Below the pieces are notes generated by a model, which ran no database searches, was not told the DNA's origin, and saw nothing but the letters and a program-made list of their open reading frames with translations. Below, one piece after another: positions 32,512 to 41,328 of a stretch of 64,000 nt of DNA. Each line of letters begins with the position of its first letter. The stretch's first letter is position 1. Position numbers and translations under genes: made by a program. This stretch comes from Streptomyces sp. Ru73 (GTDB lineage Bacteria; Actinomycetota; Actinomycetes; Streptomycetales; Streptomycetaceae): assembly GCF_002920575.1 (NCBI RefSeq), contig NZ_PQSQ01000005.1:101267-165266 (forward strand). The letters run 5' to 3'.

Positions 32512-34887
32512 ATGGCACGACAGGGCCATTCACCCGGCGGCGCGGAGGCCGCGACCGGCAGTGCGGAGGCCGGACCCGGCGGCGCGGAGGCCGCGCCCGC
32601 TGGTGTCGGGCGACGCCGGCTGCTCGGCTATCTGCTCGCGGCGCCGACGCTGGCCGTCGGCGTCCGGCTGGGCGTGGACGGGGCGGCCGCCCAGCCCGCC
32701 GAGGCCGCGGTGCCCACCCCGCCGCAGCCCGAGGAGCTGTTCGACCTCGGTGACCTGCAGAACCTCGCGGCGGCGCCCACCTCGGGGCTGATATCCGTCC
32801 AGGTACACGCCGACGGCACCGGCACCTTCGCCGTACCGCGGGCCGAGGTCGGCCAGGGCATGACCACGGCCATCGCGATGATGATCGCCGAGGAGCTGGA
32901 CCTCCCGCTGGAGCGCGTCGGCGTCACACTGGCCGACGCCCGGCCCGAGCTGCTGATGAACCAGCTCACCGGCGGTTCGAACTCGATGCGCAGCATGTAC
33001 CTCCCGGTCCGTACGGCGGCGGCCATCGCCCGGCAGCGGCTGCTCACCACCGCCGCTGAGCAGTGGGGCGTCCCGGCCGGCGAGCTGACCACCAAGGACG
33101 GCGTGATCACGCACGGCTCGGCGCGCAGCGCGACGTACGGCTCGCTGGCCAAGGCCGCCGCCAGCGCGAAGACCACCGCGGTCGGCACCCCGCGCCTGAA
33201 GCCTGCCTCCGACTTCACGGTGCTGGGCACGCCCCGGAACCGCATCGACGCGCTCGCCGCCGTGACCGGACGCAAGCAGTTCGGCATGGACCTCCAGGTC
33301 GCGGACGCAAAGCCGACCATGGTCCGCAGGCCGCCGACGATCAACGGCACGGTCCAGGCCGTGCACAACGCCGACACCGTACGGAACATGCCGGGCATCA
33401 CCGACGTCGCCACGGTACGGCACGGCGTTGCGGTGCGCGGCGAGACGTTCGGCCAGTGCATCGACGCGCTGCGCGCGCTGGAGGTGACCTGGGGCCCGGG
33501 GAGCGTCGACGGCGAGTCGGACGACACCGTACTGGCGAAGCTCAAGGACGCGGCGCTGCCGATGGCCGTACCGCCGGTGCTCACCAAGAAGATCGACGCG
33601 GAGTTCACCTTCGCCTTCGCGAGCAACAGCCCGCTGGAGCCGGACAACGCGATCGCCGACGTGCGGTCCGACCGCGCCGAGATCTGGGCGAGCCTGAAGG
33701 TGCCGATCGTGGCCCAGCAGGAGATCGCCGCCCGGCTCGGGCTGCCGCCGAGCGCCGTCACGGTGCATGTGGTCGAGGGCGGCGGTTCGTTCGGCCGGCA
33801 CCTCTTCCACGACGTGGCGGCCGAGGCCGCGGAGATCTCGCAGAAGATGGGCAAGCCGGTCAAGCTGTCCTGGTCGCGGACCGACAACTTCCGGCAGGGC
33901 CGTACGCATCCGATGTGCGTCTCGCGCGTACGGGCGACCTACGCGGGCGGCAACGTCCTCAGCTTCGAGCAGCGCCACACCAGCGCCAAGACCGACTTCG
34001 GGCACGGCCTCGGCGAGATGATCACCTCGGCGGGCGCGAAGCTGCCGGTGGCCGGCAATCTCACCTTCGCCGAGACGATCTTCGCGCTGACCCAGTCCTC
34101 GCCGTACGACTTCGGCGTCACCACCCAGCTCCTCAACGAGGTGCCGCTGGAGTTCAACACCGGCAGCATGCGCAACATCTACTCGCCGAACGTGGTGTGC
34201 GCGCAGGAGCTGGTCATCGACCAGCTGGCGGCGAAGACGGGCAAGAACCCGGTGGCGTTCCGCCGCTCCTTCCTCAGGGACGACCGGCTGCGCGCGTGCC
34301 TGGACAAGGCCGTCGAGGCGGGGGAGTGGGGCAGGTCCCTGCCGCACGGCATGGCCCAGGGCATCGGGCTGCACAGCGAGTACCGCGGCGCCCTCGCCAC
34401 ACTCGTCGAGATCGACTGCCGGCCCGAGACGGTGAACCGGAAGATCAGGGACGCGGTGACCGGGCCGCGCGTCACCAAGGCGGTGATGGTCGTGGACGCG
34501 GGTTTCGCCATCAACCCCCGTGGCCTGGAAGCCCAGATGATGGGCGGCCTGAACGACGCCATCGCGCTGGCGCTCACCTCCAGCCTGCACATCAAGGACG
34601 GCATCCCGCTGGAGGGCAGCTGGGACGAGTACTTCTACACCCGGCAGTGGAACACCCCGCTGGACCTGAAGGTCATCGTCATGCCCTCGACCTCCGACAA
34701 GCCCGCCGGCGCCGGCGAACTGGGGGTGGCCCCCGCGTTCGCCGCGATCGCGTGTGCGTACGCGCGGGCCACCGGCACCATGCCGACCAGCTTCCCGATC
34801 AACCACGGCACGCTCTCCTTCGAGCCGCTGCCGCTCGAACCGTCCACCCCGCAGTCGCCCACCGACGGTCTCGACCGCGCGTACTGA
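32512..34887 (+). CDS. Molybdopterin-binding subunit of an IorB-type aldehyde/isoquinoline oxidoreductase, Tat-exported
   Basis: 791 residues. A twin-arginine signal (RRRLLGYLLAAPTLAVGV) is followed by the xanthine-dehydrogenase-superfamily Moco subunit: RAEVGQGMTTAIAMMIAEELD, LTGGSNSMRSMY, VVEGGGSFGRHLFHDVAAEAAEIS, FNTGSMRNIYSPNVVCAQELVIDQLA and GAGELGVAPAFAAIACA near the end. This is the IorB layout, with no FAD subunit; electrons probably go to a periplasm-side carrier. GGAAGGAA seven bases before ATG 32512 fixes the start. The 11-bp gap to the [2Fe-2S] subunit gene indicates an operon. Substrate unknown. Confidence 0.9.
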   Translation: MARQGHSPGGAEAATGSAEAGPGGAEAAPAGVGRRRLLGYLLAAPTLAVGVRLGVDGAAAQPAEAAVPTPPQPEELFDLGDLQNLAAAPTSGLISVQVHADGTGTFAVPRAEVGQGMTTAIAMMIAEELDLPLERVGVTLADARPELLMNQLTGGSNSMRSMYLPVRTAAAIARQRLLTTAAEQWGVPAGELTTKDGVITHGSARSATYGSLAKAAASAKTTAVGTPRLKPASDFTVLGTPRNRIDALAAVTGRKQFGMDLQVADAKPTMVRRPPTINGTVQAVHNADTVRNMPGITDVATVRHGVAVRGETFGQCIDALRALEVTWGPGSVDGESDDTVLAKLKDAALPMAVPPVLTKKIDAEFTFAFASNSPLEPDNAIADVRSDRAEIWASLKVPIVAQQEIAARLGLPPSAVTVHVVEGGGSFGRHLFHDVAAEAAEISQKMGKPVKLSWSRTDNFRQGRTHPMCVSRVRATYAGGNVLSFEQRHTSAKTDFGHGLGEMITSAGAKLPVAGNLTFAETIFALTQSSPYDFGVTTQLLNEVPLEFNTGSMRNIYSPNVVCAQELVIDQLAAKTGKNPVAFRRSFLRDDRLRACLDKAVEAGEWGRSLPHGMAQGIGLHSEYRGALATLVEIDCRPETVNRKIRDAVTGPRVTKAVMVVDAGFAINPRGLEAQMMGGLNDAIALALTSSLHIKDGIPLEGSWDEYFYTRQWNTPLDLKVIVMPSTSDKPAGAGELGVAPAFAAIACAYARATGTMPTSFPINHGTLSFEPLPLEPSTPQSPTDGLDRAY

Positions 34888-34897
34888 GGAGCCCTCC

Positions 34898-35380
34898 GTG
34901 TCCCCTTCCCGCCACACCTTCAAGCTCAACGGCAAGCAGACCACGGTCGAGGCCGAGGACGACGTACGACTGCTGTGGGTCCTGCGCGACCTGCTCGGCG
35001 TGACCGGCCCGAAGTACGGCTGCGGCCTGGGCGTCTGCCAGGCCTGTACGTCACACATCAACGGCAAGGCGTTCAACCCCTGTTCGGTGCCGGTCTCCAA
35101 GATCGGTCCGGACGACGAGATCACCACGATCGAGGGCCTGCCCGCCACCGTGGGCAAGGACCTGCACCCGATGCAGGAGGCATGGCTGGACCTCGATGTC
35201 GCCCAGTGCGGCTACTGCCAGCCGGGCCAGATCATGGCCGCGGTCGCCAAGGTCCGCCAGGCCGCAGCCGAGGGCCACGACATCACCGACGCCGACCTCG
35301 ACGAGATCCGCAACATCTGCCGCTGCGGCACGTACACCCGCATCCGCGAGGCCATCAAGGCGGGCGCCGAGAAGATGTGA
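34898..35380 (+). CDS. [2Fe-2S] subunit of the IorAB-type oxidoreductase
   Basis: 160 residues, two clusters as in xanthine-dehydrogenase small subunits. The plant-type cluster is in KYGCGLGVCQACTSHINGKAFNPC. The second, helical cluster is in CGYCQPGQIMAA and NICRCGTYTRIREAI. It passes electrons from the Moco subunit. It has no signal peptide of its own, so it would be co-exported with the Tat-bearing partner, as known for related complexes. GAGGAG six bases before the GTG at 34898 supports the start. Confidence 0.92.
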   Translation: MSPSRHTFKLNGKQTTVEAEDDVRLLWVLRDLLGVTGPKYGCGLGVCQACTSHINGKAFNPCSVPVSKIGPDDEITTIEGLPATVGKDLHPMQEAWLDLDVAQCGYCQPGQIMAAVAKVRQAAAEGHDITDADLDEIRNICRCGTYTRIREAIKAGAEKM

Positions 35381-35398
35381 GGCGTGCGGTGGGCCGCT

Positions 35399-35431
35399 GG
35401 GCCGGTGCCGGCCGGGTGCCGGCACCGGCCC
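35399..35431 (+). terminator. Terminator after the IorAB-like operon
   Basis: Perfect 13-bp arms (35399-35411 and 35419-35431) with a 7-base loop, 18 bases after the stop of the [2Fe-2S] subunit gene. Confidence 0.75.
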
Positions 35432-35512
35432 ACCGGCCGCCCCTCGCTCCTCGCCGGCACCGGCTCAGTGGCTGCCGTCGCTCCTCGCGACAAGCCGGTC
35501 TGTCGGCGGACG

Positions 35513-36553
35513 TCAGAGCATCAGCAGCAGCCGCGTGTGCGGTATCAGCTTCCGGTTCACACTGGTGCTCTGCACGAAGATGGTGAAGTCGTCATTGCGG
35601 TCCGGGTGGACGCGCACCTCCGTGTCCGGCAGCCCGAGCAGGGAACGCGCCTGCGGTCCCGTGTACACCCGGTCCGTCTTCTTCTCCAGCACCGCGATCT
35701 GCTTCTTCGCCTGAATCTTCTCCGACTTGCTCAGCTGGTAGAACGCACACCCGGTGCGGTAAGTGTGTCCGCACTCGACGACCCATTCCCGTATCGCGGC
35801 CTCGCGCGCCACCGGAATCAACTGGTACTCCGACGGATTCACCGGAGTCAGGCCGGCTGCCTCGATCGTCTCCTTGTTGACCGCATCGGCTCCCGTGGAG
35901 AACACCGCACGCGACCCCCGGATGCCCCGGGCCCGGCCCACCATGAAGTTCTCGGTGGCCTGCTGGATGACCTGCCCCGCCTCCTCCAGGCCCTGCGTGC
36001 TCGTGGCGTCCCAAATGGCGACGTTGTCCTTGGGGAAACCACACTGCATGGCCTCCCGCTTCCCCATCTGGTCCGGCACCAGCACGGCCAGCGTCCAGTT
36101 GTCCTGCTGCGTCGCTATCAACTGCGATACGGCCTGGACCAGTTCACGCGGGCTGCGAGCGGGCGCATCCGGGCAGCGGTGACTCGCGTTCTCCTGTCCG
36201 TCGGTCAGTACGAACGTCAGGAAGCTGTGATCGCCGTACAGTTGCGCGGTCTGCGCCAGCTCCCGCTGCGACTTCAGGGTGGCCGCCAGCAGCGCCGTCA
36301 TCCCCCCGACCCGGTACAGCTGCTTCAGGGACGGCATCCGCAGCACGTCCTTGTCGTAGATGACGCACTCGACCGAGTCGGCGAACACGTACACCGTGAC
36401 GCGGGTTTCCTGGTCCAGCTCCTTCGACCGGCGGGCCAGGTAGGCGATCTGCTGATCGGCGACGTCGACGACCTTGCGGCTCAGATGCGACATGGACGAA
36501 CTGGCGTCCAGCACAAGAGCAACGTGGTTGATGTAGTTCTGGGCTCCGGACAT
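35513..36553 (-). CDS. VWA (von Willebrand factor A) domain protein
   Basis: 346 residues. The N-terminal 190 residues form a VWA fold with the MIDAS metal site: DASSSM near residue 16 (DxSxS), GGMTALL and FVLTDGQENAS. The remainder (ECGHTYRTGCAFYQLSKSEKIQAKKQIAVLEKKTDRVYTG) is a separate domain of no known family, containing two Cys and possibly a phosphopeptide- or metal-binding patch. There is no signal peptide, so it is intracellular. Intracellular VWA proteins often work with AAA ATPases or kinases, but none adjoins. Confidence 0.83.
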   Translation of the reverse strand: MSGAQNYINHVALVLDASSSMSHLSRKVVDVADQQIAYLARRSKELDQETRVTVYVFADSVECVIYDKDVLRMPSLKQLYRVGGMTALLAATLKSQRELAQTAQLYGDHSFLTFVLTDGQENASHRCPDAPARSPRELVQAVSQLIATQQDNWTLAVLVPDQMGKREAMQCGFPKDNVAIWDATSTQGLEEAGQVIQQATENFMVGRARGIRGSRAVFSTGADAVNKETIEAAGLTPVNPSEYQLIPVAREAAIREWVVECGHTYRTGCAFYQLSKSEKIQAKKQIAVLEKKTDRVYTGPQARSLLGLPDTEVRVHPDRNDDFTIFVQSTSVNRKLIPHTRLLLML

Positions 36554-36692
36554 GAACGCTCCCCCTTTTCCCTCGTTGCTTCCACCTTCTCACCCACCAC
36601 TGACAATCGATCTTGAACGGCGAGCGGCGCAGGGAGTGGGGAGGGAGGAGGGGGCGGGGAGGCGCCGGGAGACGGGGCCGCGGCCCCTCCGC

Positions 36693-37331
36693 TCATCCGC
36701 CCTGCGGCTCGGGGGCCGGCCGCAGCGCTTCGACGATGAGGTCCAGGAGCCGGTCGACCTTCTCCGGCGAGTCGGCCGCCGCGGTGGAGAGGAACGCACC
36801 GAGCAGCATCAGGGTGACGTCCTCCGGATCGACGTCGCCCCGGAGCGAGCCGCTCTCCGCACCGCTCCGCAGCATCATGTCCACGGTGGCGGTGATGCGT
36901 TCCCGGGTGGCGGGGGTGGCGATGCTGCCAGAGGCCCAGCCCGCGCGCAGTGTGTCGGACATGCCGCGCTTGACCTTGAAGAACTCCGCGTACCGGGTCA
37001 TCCACGCGCGCAGTGCGGCCGCGGGTTCCAGTTCGTCCAGCAGCGGGCGCGCGCTGGCGACGACCTCGTCGAGTTCCGTGGCGTAGACCGCTTCGACGAG
37101 CGCCTCGCGGGTGGGGAAGTGCCGGTACAGCGTGCCGATGCCGACCCCGGCCGCACGCGCGATGGCGTCCAGGGCGACGGCGTCCGAGGACGCGGCGAAG
37201 GCGTCCCGGGCCGCGGCGAGGAGCTTGTCGCGGTTGCGCCGGGCGTCGGCACGGGCGGGCCGGCCGGACGCTGCGGCGCCGCGGCCTGTGGCGGCCGTGC
37301 CGCGGCCGGTGGTGGGTTCGGTCCCAGACAA
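36693..37331 (-). CDS. TetR family transcriptional regulator
   Basis: 212 residues. The DNA-binding domain runs NRDKLLAAARDAFAASSDAVALDAIARAAGVGIGTLYRHFPTREALVEAVY, diagnostic of TetR. The C-terminal part resembles the SbtR-like C-terminal domain. The start is TTG 37331, backed by GGAGG nine bases upstream. It is divergent from the aldo/keto reductase with a perfect palindrome midway, so it very probably represses itself and the reductase. Confidence 0.9.
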   Translation of the reverse strand: MSGTEPTTGRGTAATGRGAAASGRPARADARRNRDKLLAAARDAFAASSDAVALDAIARAAGVGIGTLYRHFPTREALVEAVYATELDEVVASARPLLDELEPAAALRAWMTRYAEFFKVKRGMSDTLRAGWASGSIATPATRERITATVDMMLRSGAESGSLRGDVDPEDVTLMLLGAFLSTAAADSPEKVDRLLDLIVEALRPAPEPQGG

Positions 37332-37363
37332 AGCGGAGGGCCTCCGGTTAGTGCTACGGTGAG

Positions 37364-37384
37364 GAAACGGAGTAGCTCCGTTTC
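37364..37384. promoter_or_regulatory. TetR operator shared by divergent regulator and aldo/keto reductase genes
   Basis: GAAACGGAG-TAG-CTCCGTTTC, perfect 9-bp arms. It is centred about 40 bp from both start codons. Confidence 0.8.
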
Positions 37385-37412
37385 GTCCATGGTCCCACGT
37401 GAAGGAGACCCT

Positions 37413-38366
37413 ATGGCTTACCTCGACCGGTCTGCTGAGGTCACCGCGTCCGGCGCGCCCCGCGCCGGTGGCGCCGGGCGGCTCGCGGGCCGCACCGTCT
37501 CCCGGATCGGCTTCGGCGCGATGCAGCTGGAGCGCCTGCGCAACGACCGCAAGGCGGCGGTCGCCCTGCTGCGCCGCTGCGTCGAGCTGGGCATCGACCA
37601 CTTCGACACCGCCCAGTTCTACGGCCACGGCTTCGTGAACGAGGTGATCCGCGAGGCGATTCGTGAGGTCGCAGGCGCCGAGGACGACGTCATGGTGGTC
37701 AGCAAGGTCGGCGCCGAGCCCGATCCCGACGGCCCCCTTCCGCTCCGCCTGGCGCAACGCCCCGAACAGCTGCGGGCCGCCGTCGAGGACAACCTGGCCA
37801 CGTTGGGAATGGGGCGGATCCCCCTGGTCAACCTCCGCCGCACCGACACCGGCCCCGGCCTGCGTGCCGAAGGGGGCCAGGTCGTCGACCTCGACGACCA
37901 GCTCGCGGTGATGACCGCCCTGCGCGACGAAGGCAAGATCGGTGCGATCGGCCTCAGCAGCGTCTCCCTGGACGTCCTGCGACGCGCCCTGCCGGCGGGT
38001 ATCGCGTGTGTGCAGAACGCGTACAGCCTCGTGGCGCGCGAGGACGAGGAGATGCTCCGCCTGTGCGCCGGGGAAGACATCGCGTGGGTGCCCTACTTCC
38101 CCCTCGGCAGCGCCTTCGCCGGCATGCCGAAGGTGACGGACGAGCCCGCCGTCATCGCCGCGGCCCGCGACCTGGGCGTCACGCCGGCCCAGGTGGGGCT
38201 GGCCTGGCTGCTCCACCATGCCCCGAACGTACTGCTGATCCCCGGCACGGCCGGCCCGGCGCACCTGGAGGCGAACGTACAGGTCGGAGCGGTCACGCTG
38301 GACGAGGCAACGCTCTCCGCGCTGGACGCCGTACCGTCCCGTCCGGGAGACGTCACGCTCGACTAG
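37413..38366 (+). CDS. Aldo/keto reductase
   Basis: 317 residues, (alpha/beta)8 barrel. IGFGAMQLERL, HFDTAQFYGHGFVNEVIREAI (catalytic Asp and Tyr) and VVSKVGAEPD (Lys) are the family motifs. IGLSSVSLDVLRRAL, CVQNAYSLVAREDEEML and WLLHHAPNVLLIPGT, which carries part of the NADPH site, follow. GAAGGAG precedes the ATG. Such TetR-linked reductases typically respond to reactive carbonyls; the substrate is unknown. Confidence 0.92.
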   Translation: MAYLDRSAEVTASGAPRAGGAGRLAGRTVSRIGFGAMQLERLRNDRKAAVALLRRCVELGIDHFDTAQFYGHGFVNEVIREAIREVAGAEDDVMVVSKVGAEPDPDGPLPLRLAQRPEQLRAAVEDNLATLGMGRIPLVNLRRTDTGPGLRAEGGQVVDLDDQLAVMTALRDEGKIGAIGLSSVSLDVLRRALPAGIACVQNAYSLVAREDEEMLRLCAGEDIAWVPYFPLGSAFAGMPKVTDEPAVIAAARDLGVTPAQVGLAWLLHHAPNVLLIPGTAGPAHLEANVQVGAVTLDEATLSALDAVPSRPGDVTLD

Positions 38367-38388
38367 GCCGTTGTACCGCCGGAGGCGC

Positions 38389-38423
38389 GCACCACCTGGC
38401 GAGCGACGCAGCCCAGCTGGTGC
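38389..38423. terminator. Hairpin between convergent reductase and TetR genes
   Basis: GCACCACCTGG pairs with 38413-38423 with one mismatch across a 13-base loop. It lies after the aldo/keto reductase stop. Confidence 0.45.
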
Positions 38424-38448
38424 GGGACGGCGGGTCCGCAGGGCGGTG

Positions 38449-39180
38449 TCAGTCGGTGTCGAGGCCGTCGACCAGTCGGCCCAGGAACCGGGTGAAGGTG
38501 GCTTCGGGGGCGAGGGGCCGCCCGGGGGAGGCAAGGGCTTCGGCGAGTTCCGGGTGGCGGCCGTCGGCGGCGACGGCGGCGAGGTAGCGGGCCTCGGCCG
38601 CGGCCCTGTCCGGGGATTGTGAGACCGCGGCCTGCGCGATCTCGTGGGCGACGTGCCCGGCCACGAACGCGGTGAGCTGGGCGGACACCTCCAGCTTCGC
38701 CGCACCGTCCAGCCCGGTGGGCCGCAGGACGGCGAGTGCGTGTTCCAGGAAGGCCAGTGTGTTGGGCCCCGGAGTGCGACGGGTGGACAAGGCGGCGGGC
38801 AGCCAGGGATGGCGCAGCATGTGGGCCCGCTGCAGATGGGCGATGGCCTTCAGATCGGTACGCCAGTCACCGCTCGGCGGCTCCGTGACCGTCAGTTCCC
38901 CGCTGACGTGGTCGACCATCAGCTCCAGCAGCGTCTCCTTGTCGGGCGCGTAGCTGTAGAGCGACATGACACCGGCTCCGACCTCGGCTGCCACCCGTCG
39001 CATGGTGACCGCTTCCAGCCCTTCCGCGTCCGCCAGCGCGACGGCTGCCGCGGTGATCGCCTCCCGGCTGAAGGAAGGCTTCCGGCCCCTGCGGGACTCG
39101 GTGGGGCGCAGCCAGAGGCGTTCGGGGTCGACACCCGCGGCGCCGGACTTTCCCTCGCCGTTCTTCCCTTCACCGGCCAC
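38449..39180 (-). CDS. TetR/AcrR family transcriptional regulator
   Basis: 243 residues. An unusual 35-residue hydrophilic N-terminal extension (KNGEGKSGAAGVDPERLWLRPTESRRGRKPSFSRE) precedes the TetR domain (ITAAAVALADAEGLEAVTMRRVAAEVGAGVMSLYSYAPDKETLLELMVD). The C-terminal ligand domain looks like the TetR_C class-II type. The start is GTG 39180; later starts would remove the extension. It is divergent from a CocE-like esterase. Confidence 0.88.
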   Translation of the reverse strand: MAGEGKNGEGKSGAAGVDPERLWLRPTESRRGRKPSFSREAITAAAVALADAEGLEAVTMRRVAAEVGAGVMSLYSYAPDKETLLELMVDHVSGELTVTEPPSGDWRTDLKAIAHLQRAHMLRHPWLPAALSTRRTPGPNTLAFLEHALAVLRPTGLDGAAKLEVSAQLTAFVAGHVAHEIAQAAVSQSPDRAAAEARYLAAVAADGRHPELAEALASPGRPLAPEATFTRFLGRLVDGLDTD

Positions 39181-39248
39181 GGTCGCGCACCCCTTTCCCT
39201 GGATGTTGAAGCGGCTCTTGTCAGCGTCATCTAAGCATCCTCTATTCT

Positions 39249-39261
39249 CGTACGACGTACG
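39249..39261. promoter_or_regulatory. Short dyad between divergent TetR and CocE-like genes
   Basis: CGTAC-GAC-GTACG, perfect 5-bp arms in an AT-richer stretch, 22 bases before the esterase start. Candidate TetR operator. Confidence 0.5.
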
Positions 39262-39282
39262 GAATTAAGGGAGGGGCCGACG

Positions 39283-41118
39283 ATGCCATCCAGTACGCCG
39301 CGTACGCCACGCATGCCCGACGCCGCCGCCGGGCCGGTCTGGGTGCCGCCTGGCGGCAAGCCGCCGCTGCTGTCGCGGATGATGAGGGCGACCTGGCGGG
39401 GGCTGCCGGAGAAGCGGTACGAGGCCGGGTGGGAGCCGGGGCTGAGGGTGCCGGCCGCCGACGGCAGCCCGTTGATCACCGATCACTACTTCCCGCGCGC
39501 GGAAGGCGACTTCCCCACGCTCCTGGTCCGCTCGCCTTACGGCCGAGGCGTGCCGTGGTCTCCCATGTACGGCCTGCTCTTCGCCGAACAGGGCTTCCAC
39601 GTGGTCCTGCAGAGCTGCCGCGGCACCGGCGGCTCGGGCGGTGAATTCGACCTGTGGCGCAACGAGGCCGCCGACGGCCGGGCCACGGTGTCCTGGCTGC
39701 GCGAACAGCCCTGGTTCGACGGGCAGGTGGGAACCATCGGCCCCAGCTATCTGGGCTACGTGCAATGGGCCCTCGCTCTGGACCCGCCACCGGAACTCAA
39801 CGCCATGGTGGTGCAAGTAGGGCTGCACGATCCGTACGCCCTGTTCCACGCGGACGGTGTGCTGCGCCTGGAGAACGCGCTCGCCGTCGGTATGGGTATG
39901 ACATACCAGCACAGGGGAATGACGCAGTTCGTCAGGGCGACACTGCGCCTGCAGCGCCGCCTGCGCGACGCCATCACCGCCCGGCCCCTGCGCGGGGCGT
40001 ACGCGCCCGCCCTCGGGGGTCAACTGCCGTGGCTGGACGAGGTGATGGCGCACCCGGACGCCGAGGACGCCTACTGGCGCGGCGCGTCGTCGGCGGAGTC
40101 GGCGGAGAGGCTCCGCGTGCCGACGAGCCTGATCACCGGATGGCACGACGCGCTGGTCGACCAGACCTTCCAGCAGTACGACCGGCTGCGTCGCTCCGGC
40201 TGCGAGACCGCCCTGCTCGTCGGCCCCTGGACTCACACTTCCGCGCTGCAGCAGGGATGGCCCGAGGTGTTCGCCGAGAGCCTCGCCTGGCTGCGAGCGC
40301 ACTTGCACGACGACCCCTCCGGCCTGCGCCCCACCGCGGTACGCGTGCACACCGGCGGCGAAAACACCTGGCGTGACCTCGACGAATGGCCGCCACCCCA
40401 CGCTGCCACGTCGTGGTACGCGAGCCGGGGCGGGCACCTCACCCAGCAGCTCTCCCCAGGGCAGACGTCTGCGGAGAAGGGTCCCGCGGAGCGTGCCTCC
40501 ACGGAACAGGCTTCCGCGAAACAGGATGCCCGCACGGACTCCGCCCCACTGACGTCGTTCCGTTACGACCCGGCCGACCCCACCCCGTCCCTGGGCGGCC
40601 CACTGCTCTCCCGTACCGCCGGCCCCCGGGACAACGCCAACCTGGAGGCTCGAGACGACGTGGTGACGTTCACCAGCCCGCCACTGACCGAGCCCGTGGA
40701 CATCCTCGGCCCGGTCTCCGCACGGCTGAGCGTCTCCACGGACACCGGATACGCCGACGTCTTCACCCGCCTCTGCGACGTGGACGCACAAGGCCGCTCC
40801 GTCAACGTCTGCGACGGCCTGGGCCGATTCCGTACGACGGGAGACACCCCCTCGCAGGTCACCGTGGCGATGAGTACCACGTCCCACCGCTTCGCCGTCG
40901 GCCACCGCATCCGCTGGCAGATCAGCGGCGGTGCCCATCCGCGCTACGCCCGCAACCCCGGCACCGGCGACTCGCCACTCGACGCCACCACCCTCACACC
41001 GGTACGCATCACACTCCACACGGACTCGGTGCTGATACTCCCTCACATCACCGACCCCCCTGATCCGTCTCGGGTTCCGAGCCACCTCTCGCCGACGCCG
41101 GAAGCGCCGCTCACGTAG
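39283..41118 (+). CDS. CocE/NonD family hydrolase (X-prolyl dipeptidyl-peptidase-like esterase)
   Basis: 611 residues. An alpha/beta hydrolase domain with RSPYGRG, SCRGTGGSGGEF and nucleophile elbow IGPSYLGY (Ser155) is followed by a helical cap. A C-terminal jelly-roll domain follows (DVVTFTSPPLTEPVDILGPVSARLSVSTDTGYADVFTRLCDVD, HRIRWQISGGAHPRYARNPGTG). Cocaine-esterase and alpha-amino-acid-ester hydrolase relatives share this plan. A low-complexity Glu/Ala/Ser insert of about 30 residues (near 400-430) separates the two parts. GGGAGGGG precedes the ATG. The divergent TetR gene is the likely regulator. Confidence 0.9.
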   Translation: MPSSTPRTPRMPDAAAGPVWVPPGGKPPLLSRMMRATWRGLPEKRYEAGWEPGLRVPAADGSPLITDHYFPRAEGDFPTLLVRSPYGRGVPWSPMYGLLFAEQGFHVVLQSCRGTGGSGGEFDLWRNEAADGRATVSWLREQPWFDGQVGTIGPSYLGYVQWALALDPPPELNAMVVQVGLHDPYALFHADGVLRLENALAVGMGMTYQHRGMTQFVRATLRLQRRLRDAITARPLRGAYAPALGGQLPWLDEVMAHPDAEDAYWRGASSAESAERLRVPTSLITGWHDALVDQTFQQYDRLRRSGCETALLVGPWTHTSALQQGWPEVFAESLAWLRAHLHDDPSGLRPTAVRVHTGGENTWRDLDEWPPPHAATSWYASRGGHLTQQLSPGQTSAEKGPAERASTEQASAKQDARTDSAPLTSFRYDPADPTPSLGGPLLSRTAGPRDNANLEARDDVVTFTSPPLTEPVDILGPVSARLSVSTDTGYADVFTRLCDVDAQGRSVNVCDGLGRFRTTGDTPSQVTVAMSTTSHRFAVGHRIRWQISGGAHPRYARNPGTGDSPLDATTLTPVRITLHTDSVLILPHITDPPDPSRVPSHLSPTPEAPLT

Positions 41119-41132
41119 ACGAGTGCGAGCAG

Positions 41133-41155
41133 CGCCGGGCATGCGCTACCCGGCG
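41133..41155 (+). terminator. Terminator after the CocE-like gene
   Basis: CGCCGGG and its complement around a 9-base loop, followed by TCGTTTC; 15 bases after the stop. Confidence 0.55.
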
Positions 41156-41328
41156 TCGTTTCGGTGAGCAGACGGCTGCCTGACCGGCGTCAGGTCCGCA
41201 CGGCCTCGTGCGCCGTTACCCGATCGTGCCAGCGCAGTTTGCCCTCCCGCGGCAAATCTTGCCCCGGTGGCCCTTGTACCGCTCGCTTTCGCTGATCGAG
41301 GGTGAACGTTCTGCAGGGAGAGGTGTTG

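Noticed and set aside
32530..35157. 875-codon minus-strand frame opposite the IorAB-like genes
   Set aside because: Antisense to two unmistakable molybdo-hydroxylase subunits and without motifs of its own.
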